Positions 8,877-19,637 of a stretch of DNA of 33,155 nt are shown piece by piece (the first letter of the stretch is position 1; each line of letters begins with the position of its first letter). The stretch is from Sphingobium sp. CCH11-B1 (lineage in GTDB: Bacteria; Pseudomonadota; Alphaproteobacteria; Sphingomonadales; Sphingomonadaceae). The translations under genes were made by a program, and so were the position numbers. The notes under the pieces are model-generated. The model did not search any database. It saw only the letters and a program-made list of their open reading frames with translations, and was not told the DNA's origin. The stretch lies in contig NZ_LSJY01000213.1 in the NCBI RefSeq assembly GCF_001556865.1, forward strand, positions 1-33,155, given 5' to 3'.

Positions 8877-9089
8877 ATGTTGATGTCCAGCGGCGACCGG
8901 ATCGCGCGGCTCCATTATATGCCCTACAGCTTTCGTGTGCTGCAGGCGGGCGATCATGTGCTGTGCGCCGTCACTGGCCAGCGGATCGCGCTGGAAAATC
9001 TGCGCTACTGGAGCATTGCACGACAGGAAGCCTATGCCGATGCGCAAGCGTCCGCGCAGGCGGAGCTGGCGGCGCGCGGAACGCCATGA
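8877..9089 (+). CDS. DUF2093 family small protein
   Basis: A 70-residue protein whose core (ARLHYMPYSFRVLQAGDHVLC, then AVTGQRIALENLRYWSIARQEAY) matches the DUF2093 family of short alphaproteobacterial proteins of unknown function. A single Cys precedes AVTG. The start at 8877 follows a GAGAAAGG site by 7 nt; ATG at 8883 is also possible. Its stop overlaps the ATG of the M23 peptidase gene (ATGA at 9086-9089) and it lies 25 nt after xseA, so the three genes probably share one transcript. No function can be assigned from sequence. Confidence 0.85.
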   Translation: MLMSSGDRIARLHYMPYSFRVLQAGDHVLCAVTGQRIALENLRYWSIARQEAYADAQASAQAELAARGTP

Positions 9090-9928
9090 AAGCTGCCGTC
9101 CTTCAACTGTCGATCATCCTGGCTGGCGCTCCACTGGCGCAGCCGGTAGCGCCCGTTTCGCATGATTTCGGACTGAAGGGCGCGCCCATGCAAGGCGCGG
9201 CCTTGCAAGGCGTCGCGCCGCCGGACACGGTCGCGCTGACGCTGGACGGCAAGTCCGTGGCGGTGGACGCGGACGGGCGTTTCCTCATCGCCTTCGATCG
9301 GGATGCCCCGCCACAGGCGCTGCTGGCAGCCCGGTTGCGCGACGGACGGATGCTCAGCCAGAGCCTTGCCGTCGCTGCACGGGACTGGCGGATCGAGCGG
9401 GTCGATACCCCGCTGCGCCCGACGAAGAGCAGCGAAGCCTTCCTGGCGCTGCGCCGGCCGGAACTGGAAGCGATTGCCGCGGCGCGCGCCAAGGTGACGG
9501 ATGCGCAGGGGTGGCGGCAATCCTTCATCTGGCCCAGGACCGGGCGGATTTCGGGCCTGTTCGGATCGCAGCGCATCTATCGGGGCGAGCCCGGCGCGTA
9601 CCACGGCGGTGTCGATATCGCCGGGGCGACGGGCGATCCGGTCGTCGCGCCGGCCGATGGCGTCGTCATCCTGGCGGCGAGCGATAAGCCCTATACGCTG
9701 GAAGGGCATTTGTTGATGATCGACCATGGCCATGGTCTCAACAGCGCCTTCCTTCATCTGTCGCGGATCGACGTGCAGCCGGGCGAAGCTGTCCGGCAGG
9801 GGCAGCGCATCGGCGCGGTAGGCGCGACTGGCCGGGCGACCGGGCCGCATCTGCACTGGGGCATGAAGTGGAACGAGGCGCGGATCGACCCGATGCTGAT
9901 CGCCGGGCCGATGCCGCAGGGCCAGTGA
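9086..9928 (+). CDS. Secreted M23 family metallopeptidase (LytM domain)
   Basis: Peptidoglycan-directed endopeptidase or amidase activator of 280 residues, predicted to be exported (hydrophobic N-terminus KAAVLQLSIILAGAPLAQP). Residues ~30-130 form a beta-rich region. The C-terminal LytM domain carries the zinc ligands: HGGVD (His173, Asp177) and HLH (His255, His257), with MIDHGHGLNSAFLHLS between them. All ligands are present, so an active hydrolase is expected, in contrast to the degenerate EnvC/NlpD type. The start at 9086 overlaps the DUF2093 stop by 4 nt and gives a signal peptide at once. Convergent with the next gene, with only 4 nt between stops. Confidence 0.94.
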   Translation: MKAAVLQLSIILAGAPLAQPVAPVSHDFGLKGAPMQGAALQGVAPPDTVALTLDGKSVAVDADGRFLIAFDRDAPPQALLAARLRDGRMLSQSLAVAARDWRIERVDTPLRPTKSSEAFLALRRPELEAIAAARAKVTDAQGWRQSFIWPRTGRISGLFGSQRIYRGEPGAYHGGVDIAGATGDPVVAPADGVVILAASDKPYTLEGHLLMIDHGHGLNSAFLHLSRIDVQPGEAVRQGQRIGAVGATGRATGPHLHWGMKWNEARIDPMLIAGPMPQGQ

Positions 9929-9932
9929 GGGG

Positions 9933-10484
9933 TTAGCTGACGCGCTTCATCCGCACTGCGCGGCCGCCATCGATCTTCCCCATGAAGCTGCCCATGGCGG
10001 CCCGATGGATTTCGATGGTCTGGCCGACCTTCGGACTGCGTCCGGTGATAGGTTCAGTGGTCATCCACTGCGCGCCGTCTTCCAGACCGATCTGCCACTT
10101 GCCATAACCGGCGCTGCGCAGGGCCGCGATTTTAGCCTCGATATGGCTGACGCCGTCGTCGGGCCTATCCGTGCCGTCCTCCCGTTCGTCATCACCGCCC
10201 AGGAAGGGCAGTTTGGGAAAAGAGAATCCAAACAGCGTCTTGCGCGTCTTTTTAAGTTCGCCGCGATCCAGCACAACTACTTCGTCGCGTTGCGCGGCGG
10301 CATCCATTTCCGCCACCTGACGGTCGAAACAGGCCAGCCGAGAAGGACCGTCGGCTATGGAGCGGCATTGCAGAAGATTGGTGAAGATTTCCGGCCGTGG
10401 CTGCTGTGCCTTGGGCGCGGCATAAGACGTGCCGATCATCGCAGCGGTGCCCAGACACGCCGCTAGAATGCGCCTGACCGACAT
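9933..10484 (-). CDS. Periplasmic protein of unknown function
   Basis: Protein of 183 residues with a signal peptide (MSVRRILAACLGTAAMIGTS, cleavage near YA|AP). A conserved-looking motif, CRSIADGPSRLACFD (two Cys ten residues apart), follows soon after. Proteins with this 'C-x-IAD-x-x-RL-x-CFD' start occur widely in proteobacterial periplasms and in some secretion-linked proteins, and the function is not established. The middle is charged (KKTRKTLFGFSFPKLPFLGGDDERED). The C-terminal part (KWQIGLEDGAQWMTTEP, then VGQTIEIHRAAMGSFMGKIDG, RAVRMKRV) resembles a small beta-barrel. The start at 10484 has a GGGAAAGG site upstream. The gene is divergent from the TonB-dependent receptor across a 385-nt gap. 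Confidence 0.72.
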   Translation of the reverse strand: MSVRRILAACLGTAAMIGTSYAAPKAQQPRPEIFTNLLQCRSIADGPSRLACFDRQVAEMDAAAQRDEVVVLDRGELKKTRKTLFGFSFPKLPFLGGDDEREDGTDRPDDGVSHIEAKIAALRSAGYGKWQIGLEDGAQWMTTEPITGRSPKVGQTIEIHRAAMGSFMGKIDGGRAVRMKRVS

Positions 10485-10869
10485 GCGAAAACCTTTCCCG
10501 AAATTTCGTTCCCGCGCAGCTTGCACCGCAAAATGGCGGCGTCAATAAGGCTTGCAAACGCCCACATTCCCAGCCCGAAAAATAAAGCTAGCATCACGAC
10601 ATGGAGGTCGCATCATTGCTGCCGCATCTGGCATTAAGGCGTAATTTTCTTGCAAAAGCGACGCTTTGCCGCGGCACCGCTGGCTTGTTGCAATTATGAT
10701 ACAGCCTCCGCCAAAACTGCACACGACCCCTTCGCCTGCTTTACACCGCCCTGAACCCCGCGCAGTTTCGCGCCATCCATATGGGGGGATCGCTGTCGGG
10801 CACCTTATCCCTCCATACGGTCAATAGAATGGCAGACATCTGCCAAACTCCAGAGCAAGGGACTGGATA
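10485..10869. other. Intergenic region between divergent genes, no gene seen
   Basis: This 385-nt stretch is more AT-rich than its flanks and should hold the promoters of both divergent genes. A TATGAT hexamer at 10695-10700 could be a -10 toward the TonB-dependent receptor, but no convincing -35 stands at the right distance. A 60-codon frame on the minus strand (10542-10724) has no family resemblance and is not called. Confidence 0.5.
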
Positions 10870-13800
10870 GTGAAAACATTTTCGAAGATGGCGCTTTTGC
10901 GCGCCAGCGCCGCCCCGGCGATCCTGGGCGTTTCGCTGATCGCGACCGCTGCGATCGCGCAGGACGCGCCGCAGGCCGCTGATGCACCTGCGGAAGGCGA
11001 CACCATCGTCGTCACCGGATCGCTGATCAAGAATCCGAACCTGGCGCGGTCGACCCCGGTCACCACGACCACCGCCGACCAGATCGAACTGAAGCAGAAC
11101 AACACGGCGGAAGAAATTCTCCGTGAAATCCCGGGCATCGTCCCGAGCATCGGTTCGGCGGTCAACAACGGCAACGGTGGCGCGTCGTTCGTCAACCTGC
11201 GCGGCCTGGGTTCGAACCGCAACATCGTGCTGATCGACGGCAACCGCCTCGTGCCGGCCGAACTGAACGGTCGTTTCGACCTCAACAACATCCCGGTTGC
11301 GCTCGTCGAACGCGTCGAAACGCTGACCGGCGGTGCATCGACCACCTACGGCGCGGACGCCATCTCGGGCGTCGTGAACTTCATCACCAAGTCCGACTTC
11401 GCCGGCCTTGAAGCCAATGTCGCCAACCAGATCACCGAGCAGGGCGACGGCAACTATGTCCGCGCGGACGTGACCTTGGGCGCGAACTTCGACGACGGCC
11501 GCGGCAACGTGGTGTTCGCCGTGGGCTACCAGCAGTCGGACCCGGTCTATCAGGGCCAGCGCGACTTCTCGACCTTCGCGATCGACTCCTTCACCGGCGC
11601 CAGCGGCGGTTCGGGCACGTCGACCCCGTCGCGCTTCACCAACGTCAACACGACCGGCGCGGATTCGATCACCACGGATTGCGGCACGGCGGGCCTCCCC
11701 GCCTGTAATACCGTTCAGGGCAACCGCCAGGTGACTGCTGCAGGCGGCGCGTTCCGCGGCACGTCCGCGTTCGACGCCTACAACTTCAATCCCTTTAACA
11801 TCTTCCAGACGCCATTCGAGCGCTTCAACATGTACGGTGCAGGCCGCTACGAAGTGAGCGACGCGGTGGAAGTCTATTCGCGCGGCATATTCTCGAAGAA
11901 CACGGTCAGCACGATCATCGCCCCGTCGGGTGCCTTCGGCATTTCGGTGGTGGTCCCGCTCAGCAACCCCTATCTGACGGCTGCCCAGCGTAACGCTTTC
12001 TGCGCGTTCGACACCAACCCGGGCGTTGGCTACACGCCGCGTTTCACGCAAGCACAGTGCGACGCAGCCGCAACCGCGCAGCCGACGCTGGCTGACGGCA
12101 CCGCCAACCCCAATTATCGCACCGTCACGACCGCCCTGTCGCGTCGTGCGACCGAATTGGGTCCGCGTATCTCCGACTTCGTCACCACCTTCTTCGACTA
12201 TCGCATCGGCGCGCGTGGCGGCATCACCGACACGATCGACTGGGATGTGTCGGGCAGCTACGGCGAATCGGAAAACATCCAGACCCAGAAGGGCTACTGG
12301 CTGAATTCGCGCGTTCGTCAGGCGCTGCTTGCCACCAACCCCAACACCTGCCTGACCGACACCAACGGCTGCGTGCCGCTGAACGTGTTCGGTCCGGACG
12401 GTTCAATCACCGCTGCGCAGAACGCGTTCCTGACCGCCAACAGCACGGTCGCGACCAAGACCTCGCTGGCGCAGGTGAAGGGCGTCATCAACGGCGACTT
12501 CGGCGTGGCCAGCCCCTGGGCGGGCGACGCGGTGGCCTTCGCCGTCGGCGGCGAATATCGCAAGTATCAGGCGTCGCAGGAATCCGATCTGCTGTCGCAA
12601 TCGGGTGACCTGGGCGGCGCGGGCGGCGCGGCTCCGAACATCTCGGGCGGCTACGACGTCTATGAAGCCTATGGCGAACTCATCCTGCCGCTGGTGCAGG
12701 ACAAGCCGCTGTTCCAGGACCTGACCGTCGAAGCGGGCATCCGCTATTCCGACTATTCGGTCTTCGCTCCCGGCACTTCGGGCTACAACACCACCACCTG
12801 GAAGGTGGCCGGCAACTGGACCCCGGTGGACGGCTTCAAGATCCGCGGCAATTACAGCCGCGCGGTCCGCGCGCCCAACATCGCGGAACTGTTCGCTCCG
12901 GTGAACACGACCCTGACCAACCTGGCAGCCGATCCCTGCGCCGGCACCGCTCCAGTGACGAACGCAAACCTGCGTGCTGTCTGTCTCGCTCAGGGCGCTA
13001 CTGCCGCGCAGATCGGTTCCATCATCAACGATCCGGCGGGCCAGGTGAACTCGACCGGCGGCGGCAATCTCGCCCTCGGGCCGGAAAAATCGAACAGCTG
13101 GGGCGTGGGCGTCACGCTGCAGCCGAGCGCTCTGCCCGGCTTCAACCTGACCGTGGACTATTACAACATCAAGATCACGGGTGCGATCACTACCCCGACG
13201 CCTGATGACGTCATTGCGGCCTGCTTCGGCAACATCACCGCCGCCAGCGCGTCTGACCCGGCTTGCACCACCATCCGTCGCGATCCGTCGACCGGCGGGT
13301 TGTACGGCGAAGCCGCGGTTGCTCCGGGCCTGCCGCAGACGTTCTCGAATCTCGGTCGCCTGGCTACCGACGGCATCGATGTCCAGCTGAACTACAGCAA
13401 GGACTTCGGCGCCGCGACCTGGTCGCTCAGCGCCATCGGCAACTGGACCAACAAGTCCACGTTCCAGGCGACCCCGACTTCGGTCAACCGCGACTGCGTG
13501 GGCCTTTATTCGGTCAACTGCGCCTCGATCCAGCCGGAGTTCAGCTGGTCGGTCCGCAACACGCTGGCGTTCAAGTCCTTCGATGTATCGCTGCTGTGGC
13601 GCTACATCGACGGCGTGAAGTATGAAGACGGAGACGCCTTCGTCGGCACGCTGGACGGCAAGGAAGTGGACTTCAACAGCATCCCGGCCGAGCATTATTT
13701 CGATCTGACCGGTCGTTTCCATGCTTCGGACGAGCTGACCTTCACGCTGACCGTCCAGAACCTGCTCGACAACCAGCCCAAGGTGGTTGGCAACTCGATC

Positions 13801-13893
13801 GGTTCGACCAGCTACAACAGCGGCAACGTCTATCCGTCGACCTACGACGCGCTGGGCCGTCGCTACACGGTCGCCGCCAAGCTGCGCTTCTGA
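10870..13893 (+). CDS. TonB-dependent outer-membrane receptor
   Basis: Outer-membrane active transporter of 1007 residues. A signal peptide (cleavage near AIA|QD, about residue 27) is followed by a TonB-box-like segment DTIVVTGS (residues 44-51). The plug domain shows NTAEEILREIPGIVPSIG, FVNLRGLGSNRNIVLIDG, RVETLTGGASTTYGADAIS and GVVNFITK. The rest is a 22-strand-type barrel ending in RRYTVAAKLRF with a terminal Phe, as outer-membrane proteins need. Long loops contain Cys pairs (DCGTAGLPAC and ACFGNITAASASDPAC). The start codon is GTG, 8 nt after AAGGGA. Substrate is unknown; sphingomonads use such receptors for sugars, peptides and metal complexes. The neighbouring sulfotransferase-like and hydroxylase genes may be functionally linked. 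Confidence 0.95.
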   Translation: MKTFSKMALLRASAAPAILGVSLIATAAIAQDAPQAADAPAEGDTIVVTGSLIKNPNLARSTPVTTTTADQIELKQNNTAEEILREIPGIVPSIGSAVNNGNGGASFVNLRGLGSNRNIVLIDGNRLVPAELNGRFDLNNIPVALVERVETLTGGASTTYGADAISGVVNFITKSDFAGLEANVANQITEQGDGNYVRADVTLGANFDDGRGNVVFAVGYQQSDPVYQGQRDFSTFAIDSFTGASGGSGTSTPSRFTNVNTTGADSITTDCGTAGLPACNTVQGNRQVTAAGGAFRGTSAFDAYNFNPFNIFQTPFERFNMYGAGRYEVSDAVEVYSRGIFSKNTVSTIIAPSGAFGISVVVPLSNPYLTAAQRNAFCAFDTNPGVGYTPRFTQAQCDAAATAQPTLADGTANPNYRTVTTALSRRATELGPRISDFVTTFFDYRIGARGGITDTIDWDVSGSYGESENIQTQKGYWLNSRVRQALLATNPNTCLTDTNGCVPLNVFGPDGSITAAQNAFLTANSTVATKTSLAQVKGVINGDFGVASPWAGDAVAFAVGGEYRKYQASQESDLLSQSGDLGGAGGAAPNISGGYDVYEAYGELILPLVQDKPLFQDLTVEAGIRYSDYSVFAPGTSGYNTTTWKVAGNWTPVDGFKIRGNYSRAVRAPNIAELFAPVNTTLTNLAADPCAGTAPVTNANLRAVCLAQGATAAQIGSIINDPAGQVNSTGGGNLALGPEKSNSWGVGVTLQPSALPGFNLTVDYYNIKITGAITTPTPDDVIAACFGNITAASASDPACTTIRRDPSTGGLYGEAAVAPGLPQTFSNLGRLATDGIDVQLNYSKDFGAATWSLSAIGNWTNKSTFQATPTSVNRDCVGLYSVNCASIQPEFSWSVRNTLAFKSFDVSLLWRYIDGVKYEDGDAFVGTLDGKEVDFNSIPAEHYFDLTGRFHASDELTFTLTVQNLLDNQPKVVGNSIGSTSYNSGNVYPSTYDALGRRYTVAAKLRF

Positions 13894-13916
13894 TCGCAGC
13901 GCGACGCGTAAAAAAG

Positions 13917-13949
13917 GAGGGCCGGTGGAAACACCGGCCCTCTTTCTTT
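13917..13949. terminator. Strong, probably bidirectional terminator
   Basis: A perfect 11-bp stem (GAGGGCCGGTG against CACCGGCCCTC) with a GAAA tetraloop is followed by TTTCTTT on the plus strand. It is preceded by an A6 run (13910-13915), which becomes a T run on the minus strand. It serves the receptor gene and the convergent gene ending at 14007. Confidence 0.9.
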
Positions 13950-14006
13950 GTCTTCGCGGTCGTGGCTGGCTCGCCTGGCGCGTCGGCGATCAGTGGATCG
14001 ACTGAC

Positions 14007-15038
14007 TTAACCGATCAGCGCGCCCGGCAAGCTTAGGGGAATTGACGCGGCCTCGGCTATGGCACGCGCCCATTGCCCCACCTTCTCCAGTTCATCCGCA
14101 TGAAGCTCCAGGCCGCGCCGCGCCTCACGCTGGCGTTGGCCCGGATCGAAGGTCGCTCCCGTCTTGGCATCCCGTGCGAAGACCGGCCCTGCGATGATGG
14201 CATCAATGGCCTCATCGTCCAACGCGACGTCATAAAGACGCGCCGTGGCAGCAAGCGCTTCGCTCGGCTTCTGGACCAAAGTTTCGCTGTCCAGCGTGGC
14301 GATCCGCGAGCCGAACTGCCTGATGAGATTGTTGAACTGCGCCTGTTGCGCCAGCCAGCCAGCCGCGGCGACCTGAATGTCGGTCAGCCCCATATATTGG
14401 TCTGGCATGATCCCGAGCGGCGCGATCATGCCCTCGCGCGCCAGTTTCTCAAATCCGTCGCGCACCCATAGTCTGCCCCACATGCCCTTGCGCGCGATCG
14501 AGGCGAGATAATCGTCAAGCGGTGCATAGAGGAGCAGCGCGCGGCTTTGCGGCCTCATCGAAAGGATGGCTGGAATGAGCGGATTGATGATATTAGATGG
14601 CTTGACGACTACCGCTTCGCCGGCGCCGAACGGCCGGGCGAGCAGGCGAAGACCTTCGTCCAGCACCCGCGCCACCTGCGGTCCTGTGGCACCTCTAAGT
14701 CGCCACCCGATCAGATCGTTGAACAGCACCGGCTCCTTCAACCCCATGGCGACGCCGGGAATGTCGAAGGCAGCGGCCAGCAGAGTTGAGCAGCAATAGG
14801 CCGAATGGAAGATGAAGTGGATCGGGGCTGGCGGTGACGCAAGGGCGACCGCCTCCTCGCGTCGAACGGCAAGCGGCTCGACCGGACCAAGATGATCGTC
14901 CGTCAGGAACGGTATTTCGGCATGGCGCGCGCGCGGCACGAACCGAAAATGGAAAGCATCATATTGCGGGTCGTAGCGGTGCGCGAGCCATTCTGCTTCC
15001 GGAACGATGTTCGACAAGGAAAGTTGCGGCTGGGTCAT
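14007..15038 (-). CDS. Sulfotransferase-like P-loop protein
   Basis: Predicted cytoplasmic protein of 343 residues. Near residues 76-88 it has a hydrophobic strand and a loop (IFHSAYCCSTLLA) that aligns in kind with the 5'-phosphosulfate loop of sulfotransferases, where CCST takes the place of the more usual SGTT/SGTS. KEPVLFNDL follows, and a later segment (RALLLYAPLDDYLASIARKG, about 166-185) resembles the 3'-phosphate-binding helix region. Homologous proteins are commonly labelled only 'sulfotransferase family' or hypothetical; donor and acceptor are unknown. The start is uncertain: ATG at 15038 or 15056, neither with a clear ribosome site; a minus-strand TATAAT lies at 15085-15090. It is convergent with the TonB-dependent receptor and divergent from the hydroxylase gene. 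Confidence 0.68.
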   Translation of the reverse strand: MTQPQLSLSNIVPEAEWLAHRYDPQYDAFHFRFVPRARHAEIPFLTDDHLGPVEPLAVRREEAVALASPPAPIHFIFHSAYCCSTLLAAAFDIPGVAMGLKEPVLFNDLIGWRLRGATGPQVARVLDEGLRLLARPFGAGEAVVVKPSNIINPLIPAILSMRPQSRALLLYAPLDDYLASIARKGMWGRLWVRDGFEKLAREGMIAPLGIMPDQYMGLTDIQVAAAGWLAQQAQFNNLIRQFGSRIATLDSETLVQKPSEALAATARLYDVALDDEAIDAIIAGPVFARDAKTGATFDPGQRQREARRGLELHADELEKVGQWARAIAEAASIPLSLPGALIG

Positions 15039-15084
15039 CGGCGGAGGAACTGACATGGCAGGCCAGGAGGCACAAGAGCCTGCA

Positions 15085-15129
15085 ATTATACTGGTTGTCT
15101 GCAATATCATATATGTTAGCGAAGAGGCC
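15085..15129. promoter_or_regulatory. AT-rich divergent promoter region
   Basis: A short AT-rich patch lies between the two divergent starts. It contains a minus-strand TATAAT (15085-15090) about 47 nt from the 15038 start, and plus-strand AT-rich stretches (ATATCATATATG, 15104-15115) before the hydroxylase gene. No good -35 boxes are visible. Shared control of both genes is plausible. Confidence 0.35.
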
Positions 15130-16407
15130 ATGGAAGCATCGCCTAATGACATGCTGCGCAAGGCGTCGCAGTTCCGCCAGGCCGGTCGGACGACCGAGGC
15201 GGAGCGCCTGCTCGGTAGCCTTCTGGAACGACAGCCGGATCAGCCACAGGCGCTCAACATGCTCGGACTCATTGCGCTGGAGCGCGGAGAGTTCGCCAAG
15301 GCCCGCCTTTTCTTCCTAGACGCGGCGCGGGCGGACCCCAAGGAGCCGGCCTTGTGGATGAATGTCGCATCGGCTGAACGCGGCCTTCGATCCGACGAGG
15401 GTGAGCAGGCGGCATTGTCGCAGGTGCTCGCCATCGACCAGCGCAATCTAATGGGGCAGATACGCATGGCCCAGTTGCAGCAGCGGCTGGGTAAGCGGCA
15501 TGATGCCGCCGACAGCTGGGGCAAGGTGCTGGCTCTGACGGCAGGTCTTGCCGATATTCCGCTCGCCCTCACGCAGACGCTTGAGGATGCGCGCCGGTTC
15601 GTCACCGATCACAATGCCAGTTTCGCGGCCTTTGTCGAGCAGGGGGTCAAGCCGCTGCTGGACGACGCGGATGCGCTGGCCCAGCGGCGATTCCAAGCCT
15701 GCCTGGATCGAGAGTTCGGGCGACGCGCCATTTTCTACAATGAGTGTTCGGGTCTTCACTATCCTTTTTTGCCCGCCGACGAATTTTTCGACCGGCTGCA
15801 TTTCCCCTGGATGGAAACGCTAGAATCCCACACGGACGCGATTCGGGCCGAATTTCTGGCCTTGGTGCAGAAGGACGGGGCAACGGTGCGTCCCTATGTG
15901 CGGCAGGATGCGGGGACGCCTGAAAACAAGTGGACCGCGCTCGACGGCTCGCTGGACTGGGGTGCGGCGTTCCTGTGGGAATATGGGGTCAGAAACGATG
16001 CCGTGTATGACGCTTGCCCGCAGACGGTTGCGGCGCTTGAAGCGCTTCCCCGCGCGGATATTCCGGGCCGCGCGCCCTCCGCCTTTTTTTCCCTGCTGAA
16101 ACCCCACAGCCACATTCCTGCGCATACCGGCGTCACTAACTCCCGCGCCATCATCCACCTGCCGCTGATCGTGCCGCCCGGATGCCGGTTTCGAGTGGGC
16201 GGGGAGATCCGTACCTGGGAAGAAGGCGTCGCCTTCGCGTTCGACGACACAATCGATCACGAGGCGTGGAACGAGAGCGATCATTTGCGGGTCGTGTTGA
16301 TCTTCGACGTCTGGAACCCGCATTTATCGCTTGAAGAGCAGATGCTGTTGAAGCAATTCTATGCAACGGCAGACGCAGCCAAGGCGGATGTTAACGCTGT
16401 TGCGTGA
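15130..16407 (+). CDS. TPR protein fused to aspartyl/asparaginyl beta-hydroxylase
   Basis: Protein of 425 residues in two parts. Residues ~1-150 are tetratricopeptide-like helical repeats (AGRTTEAERLLGSLLERQPD, then ALNMLGLIALERGEFAKARL). Residues ~225-405 are an Asp/Asn beta-hydroxylase domain, an Fe(II)/2-oxoglutarate oxygenase. The two iron-binding His are H332 and H377; the residue two after H332 is Gly (HTG), so the carboxylate ligand of most 2OG oxygenases is missing, as in human AspH. Arg387, ten after the second His, fits the 2OG-anchoring Arg; the His-His spacing of 45 is also close to AspH. No signal peptide, so it should act in the cytoplasm, with the TPRs probably binding a protein partner. 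The start is uncertain (GAAGAGG only 2 nt before ATG 15130; ATG 15148 possible). Confidence 0.87.
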   Translation: MEASPNDMLRKASQFRQAGRTTEAERLLGSLLERQPDQPQALNMLGLIALERGEFAKARLFFLDAARADPKEPALWMNVASAERGLRSDEGEQAALSQVLAIDQRNLMGQIRMAQLQQRLGKRHDAADSWGKVLALTAGLADIPLALTQTLEDARRFVTDHNASFAAFVEQGVKPLLDDADALAQRRFQACLDREFGRRAIFYNECSGLHYPFLPADEFFDRLHFPWMETLESHTDAIRAEFLALVQKDGATVRPYVRQDAGTPENKWTALDGSLDWGAAFLWEYGVRNDAVYDACPQTVAALEALPRADIPGRAPSAFFSLLKPHSHIPAHTGVTNSRAIIHLPLIVPPGCRFRVGGEIRTWEEGVAFAFDDTIDHEAWNESDHLRVVLIFDVWNPHLSLEEQMLLKQFYATADAAKADVNAVA

Positions 16408-16452
16408 TGCCAGCGGTCGATATCTTGCGACATCCTTTTCGGGAGACATGAA

Positions 16453-16710
16453 ATGCGCGTTATAAAGGCGGCAATTGCCTCCGGCCTGTTCGTGATGGCG
16501 ATGCCCGCCTTCGCCGAGGAGAAGCCGGCGCTCGATCGCAACGATCCCAATGCTGTGCGCTGCAAGCGCCTGGCCGTAACCGGATCGCTGGTTCGCAAGG
16601 AACGGACATGCCGTACCAACGCAGAATGGCGGAAGATGAGCGAGCAGCAGAATCGCGACGCCGACGACCTGATCACCCGCAGCCGGGCCGGCATGAACCC
16701 GAACGGTTGA
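16453..16710 (+). CDS. Small secreted protein with a Cys pair
   Basis: An 85-residue protein with a clear signal peptide (MRVIKAAIASGLFVMAMPAFA, cleavage after residue 21). The mature part of ~64 residues contains two Cys (37 and 53) in a C-KRLAVTGSLVRKERT-C setting followed by RTNAEWRKM, which is compatible with one disulfide in the periplasm. Similar short proteins are common in alphaproteobacteria but have no assigned function. The start at 16453 follows GGGAG by about 8 nt; an upstream ATG at 16448 opens only a five-codon frame. It lies 45 nt after the hydroxylase gene on the same strand and could be co-transcribed with it; being a substrate of that enzyme is speculation. Confidence 0.68.
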   Translation: MRVIKAAIASGLFVMAMPAFAEEKPALDRNDPNAVRCKRLAVTGSLVRKERTCRTNAEWRKMSEQQNRDADDLITRSRAGMNPNG

Positions 16711-16822
16711 TGGTTGTTCGACTCTCATCGGACAGATGAAGGCCGGGGGCATGGATCCGCTGACACCAAGCCATCCACGCCACAGGACAGATTTGATCTG
16801 ACCGTCCCCCTACAGACTGCGA

Positions 16823-16863
16823 GAAGGCCCGCCCGCTGCTGAGGGGCAGGCGGGACTTCCTTT

Positions 16864-16864
<1 letters not shown>
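16823..16864 (+). terminator. Terminator after the small secreted protein
   Basis: A long GC-rich stem (GAAGGCCCGCCCGC against GGCAGGCGGGACTTC, two mismatches) is followed by TTTT (16861-16864). It lies between the plus-strand small-protein gene and the convergent clpB stop, and may act for both strands. Confidence 0.75.
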
Positions 16865-19443
<2,579 letters not shown>

Positions 19444-19471
19444 GACGTCCCACTCTCACTTTCTGAACGAC

Positions 19472-19499
19472 ATGTAGTGTTGCCGAAAAACAACACAAG
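19472..19499 (-). promoter_or_regulatory. Candidate heat-shock-type promoter of clpB
   Basis: On the minus strand CTTGTG (19494-19499) and CTACAT (19472-19477) are 16 nt apart, 28 nt before the clpB ATG. CTTG in the -35 box fits RpoH promoters of alphaproteobacteria; the -10 is only a partial match. A 6-bp inverted repeat (GTGTTG at 19477-19482, CAACAC at 19491-19496) fills the spacer. Confidence 0.42.
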
Positions 19500-19637
19500 T
19501 GCAGCGGTGAGATTATCGCACGGGCCGCGCCGCTGCCCGCCGAAGCGTATTGCGCCGCTACCACCCCCCGCTATGGTGCGGGCAGTTGTGGCGCGCCCGC
19601 GCCGCTGGTCCACACGCTTATCGCAGAAGGCCGTTTC

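Noticed and set aside
10741..12051. Minus-strand open frame of 436 codons under the TonB-dependent receptor
   Set aside because: Arg/Ala/Val-rich composition without any motif, fully antisense to a clear receptor gene. It is a GC-driven shadow, like the frame at 12403-13722.
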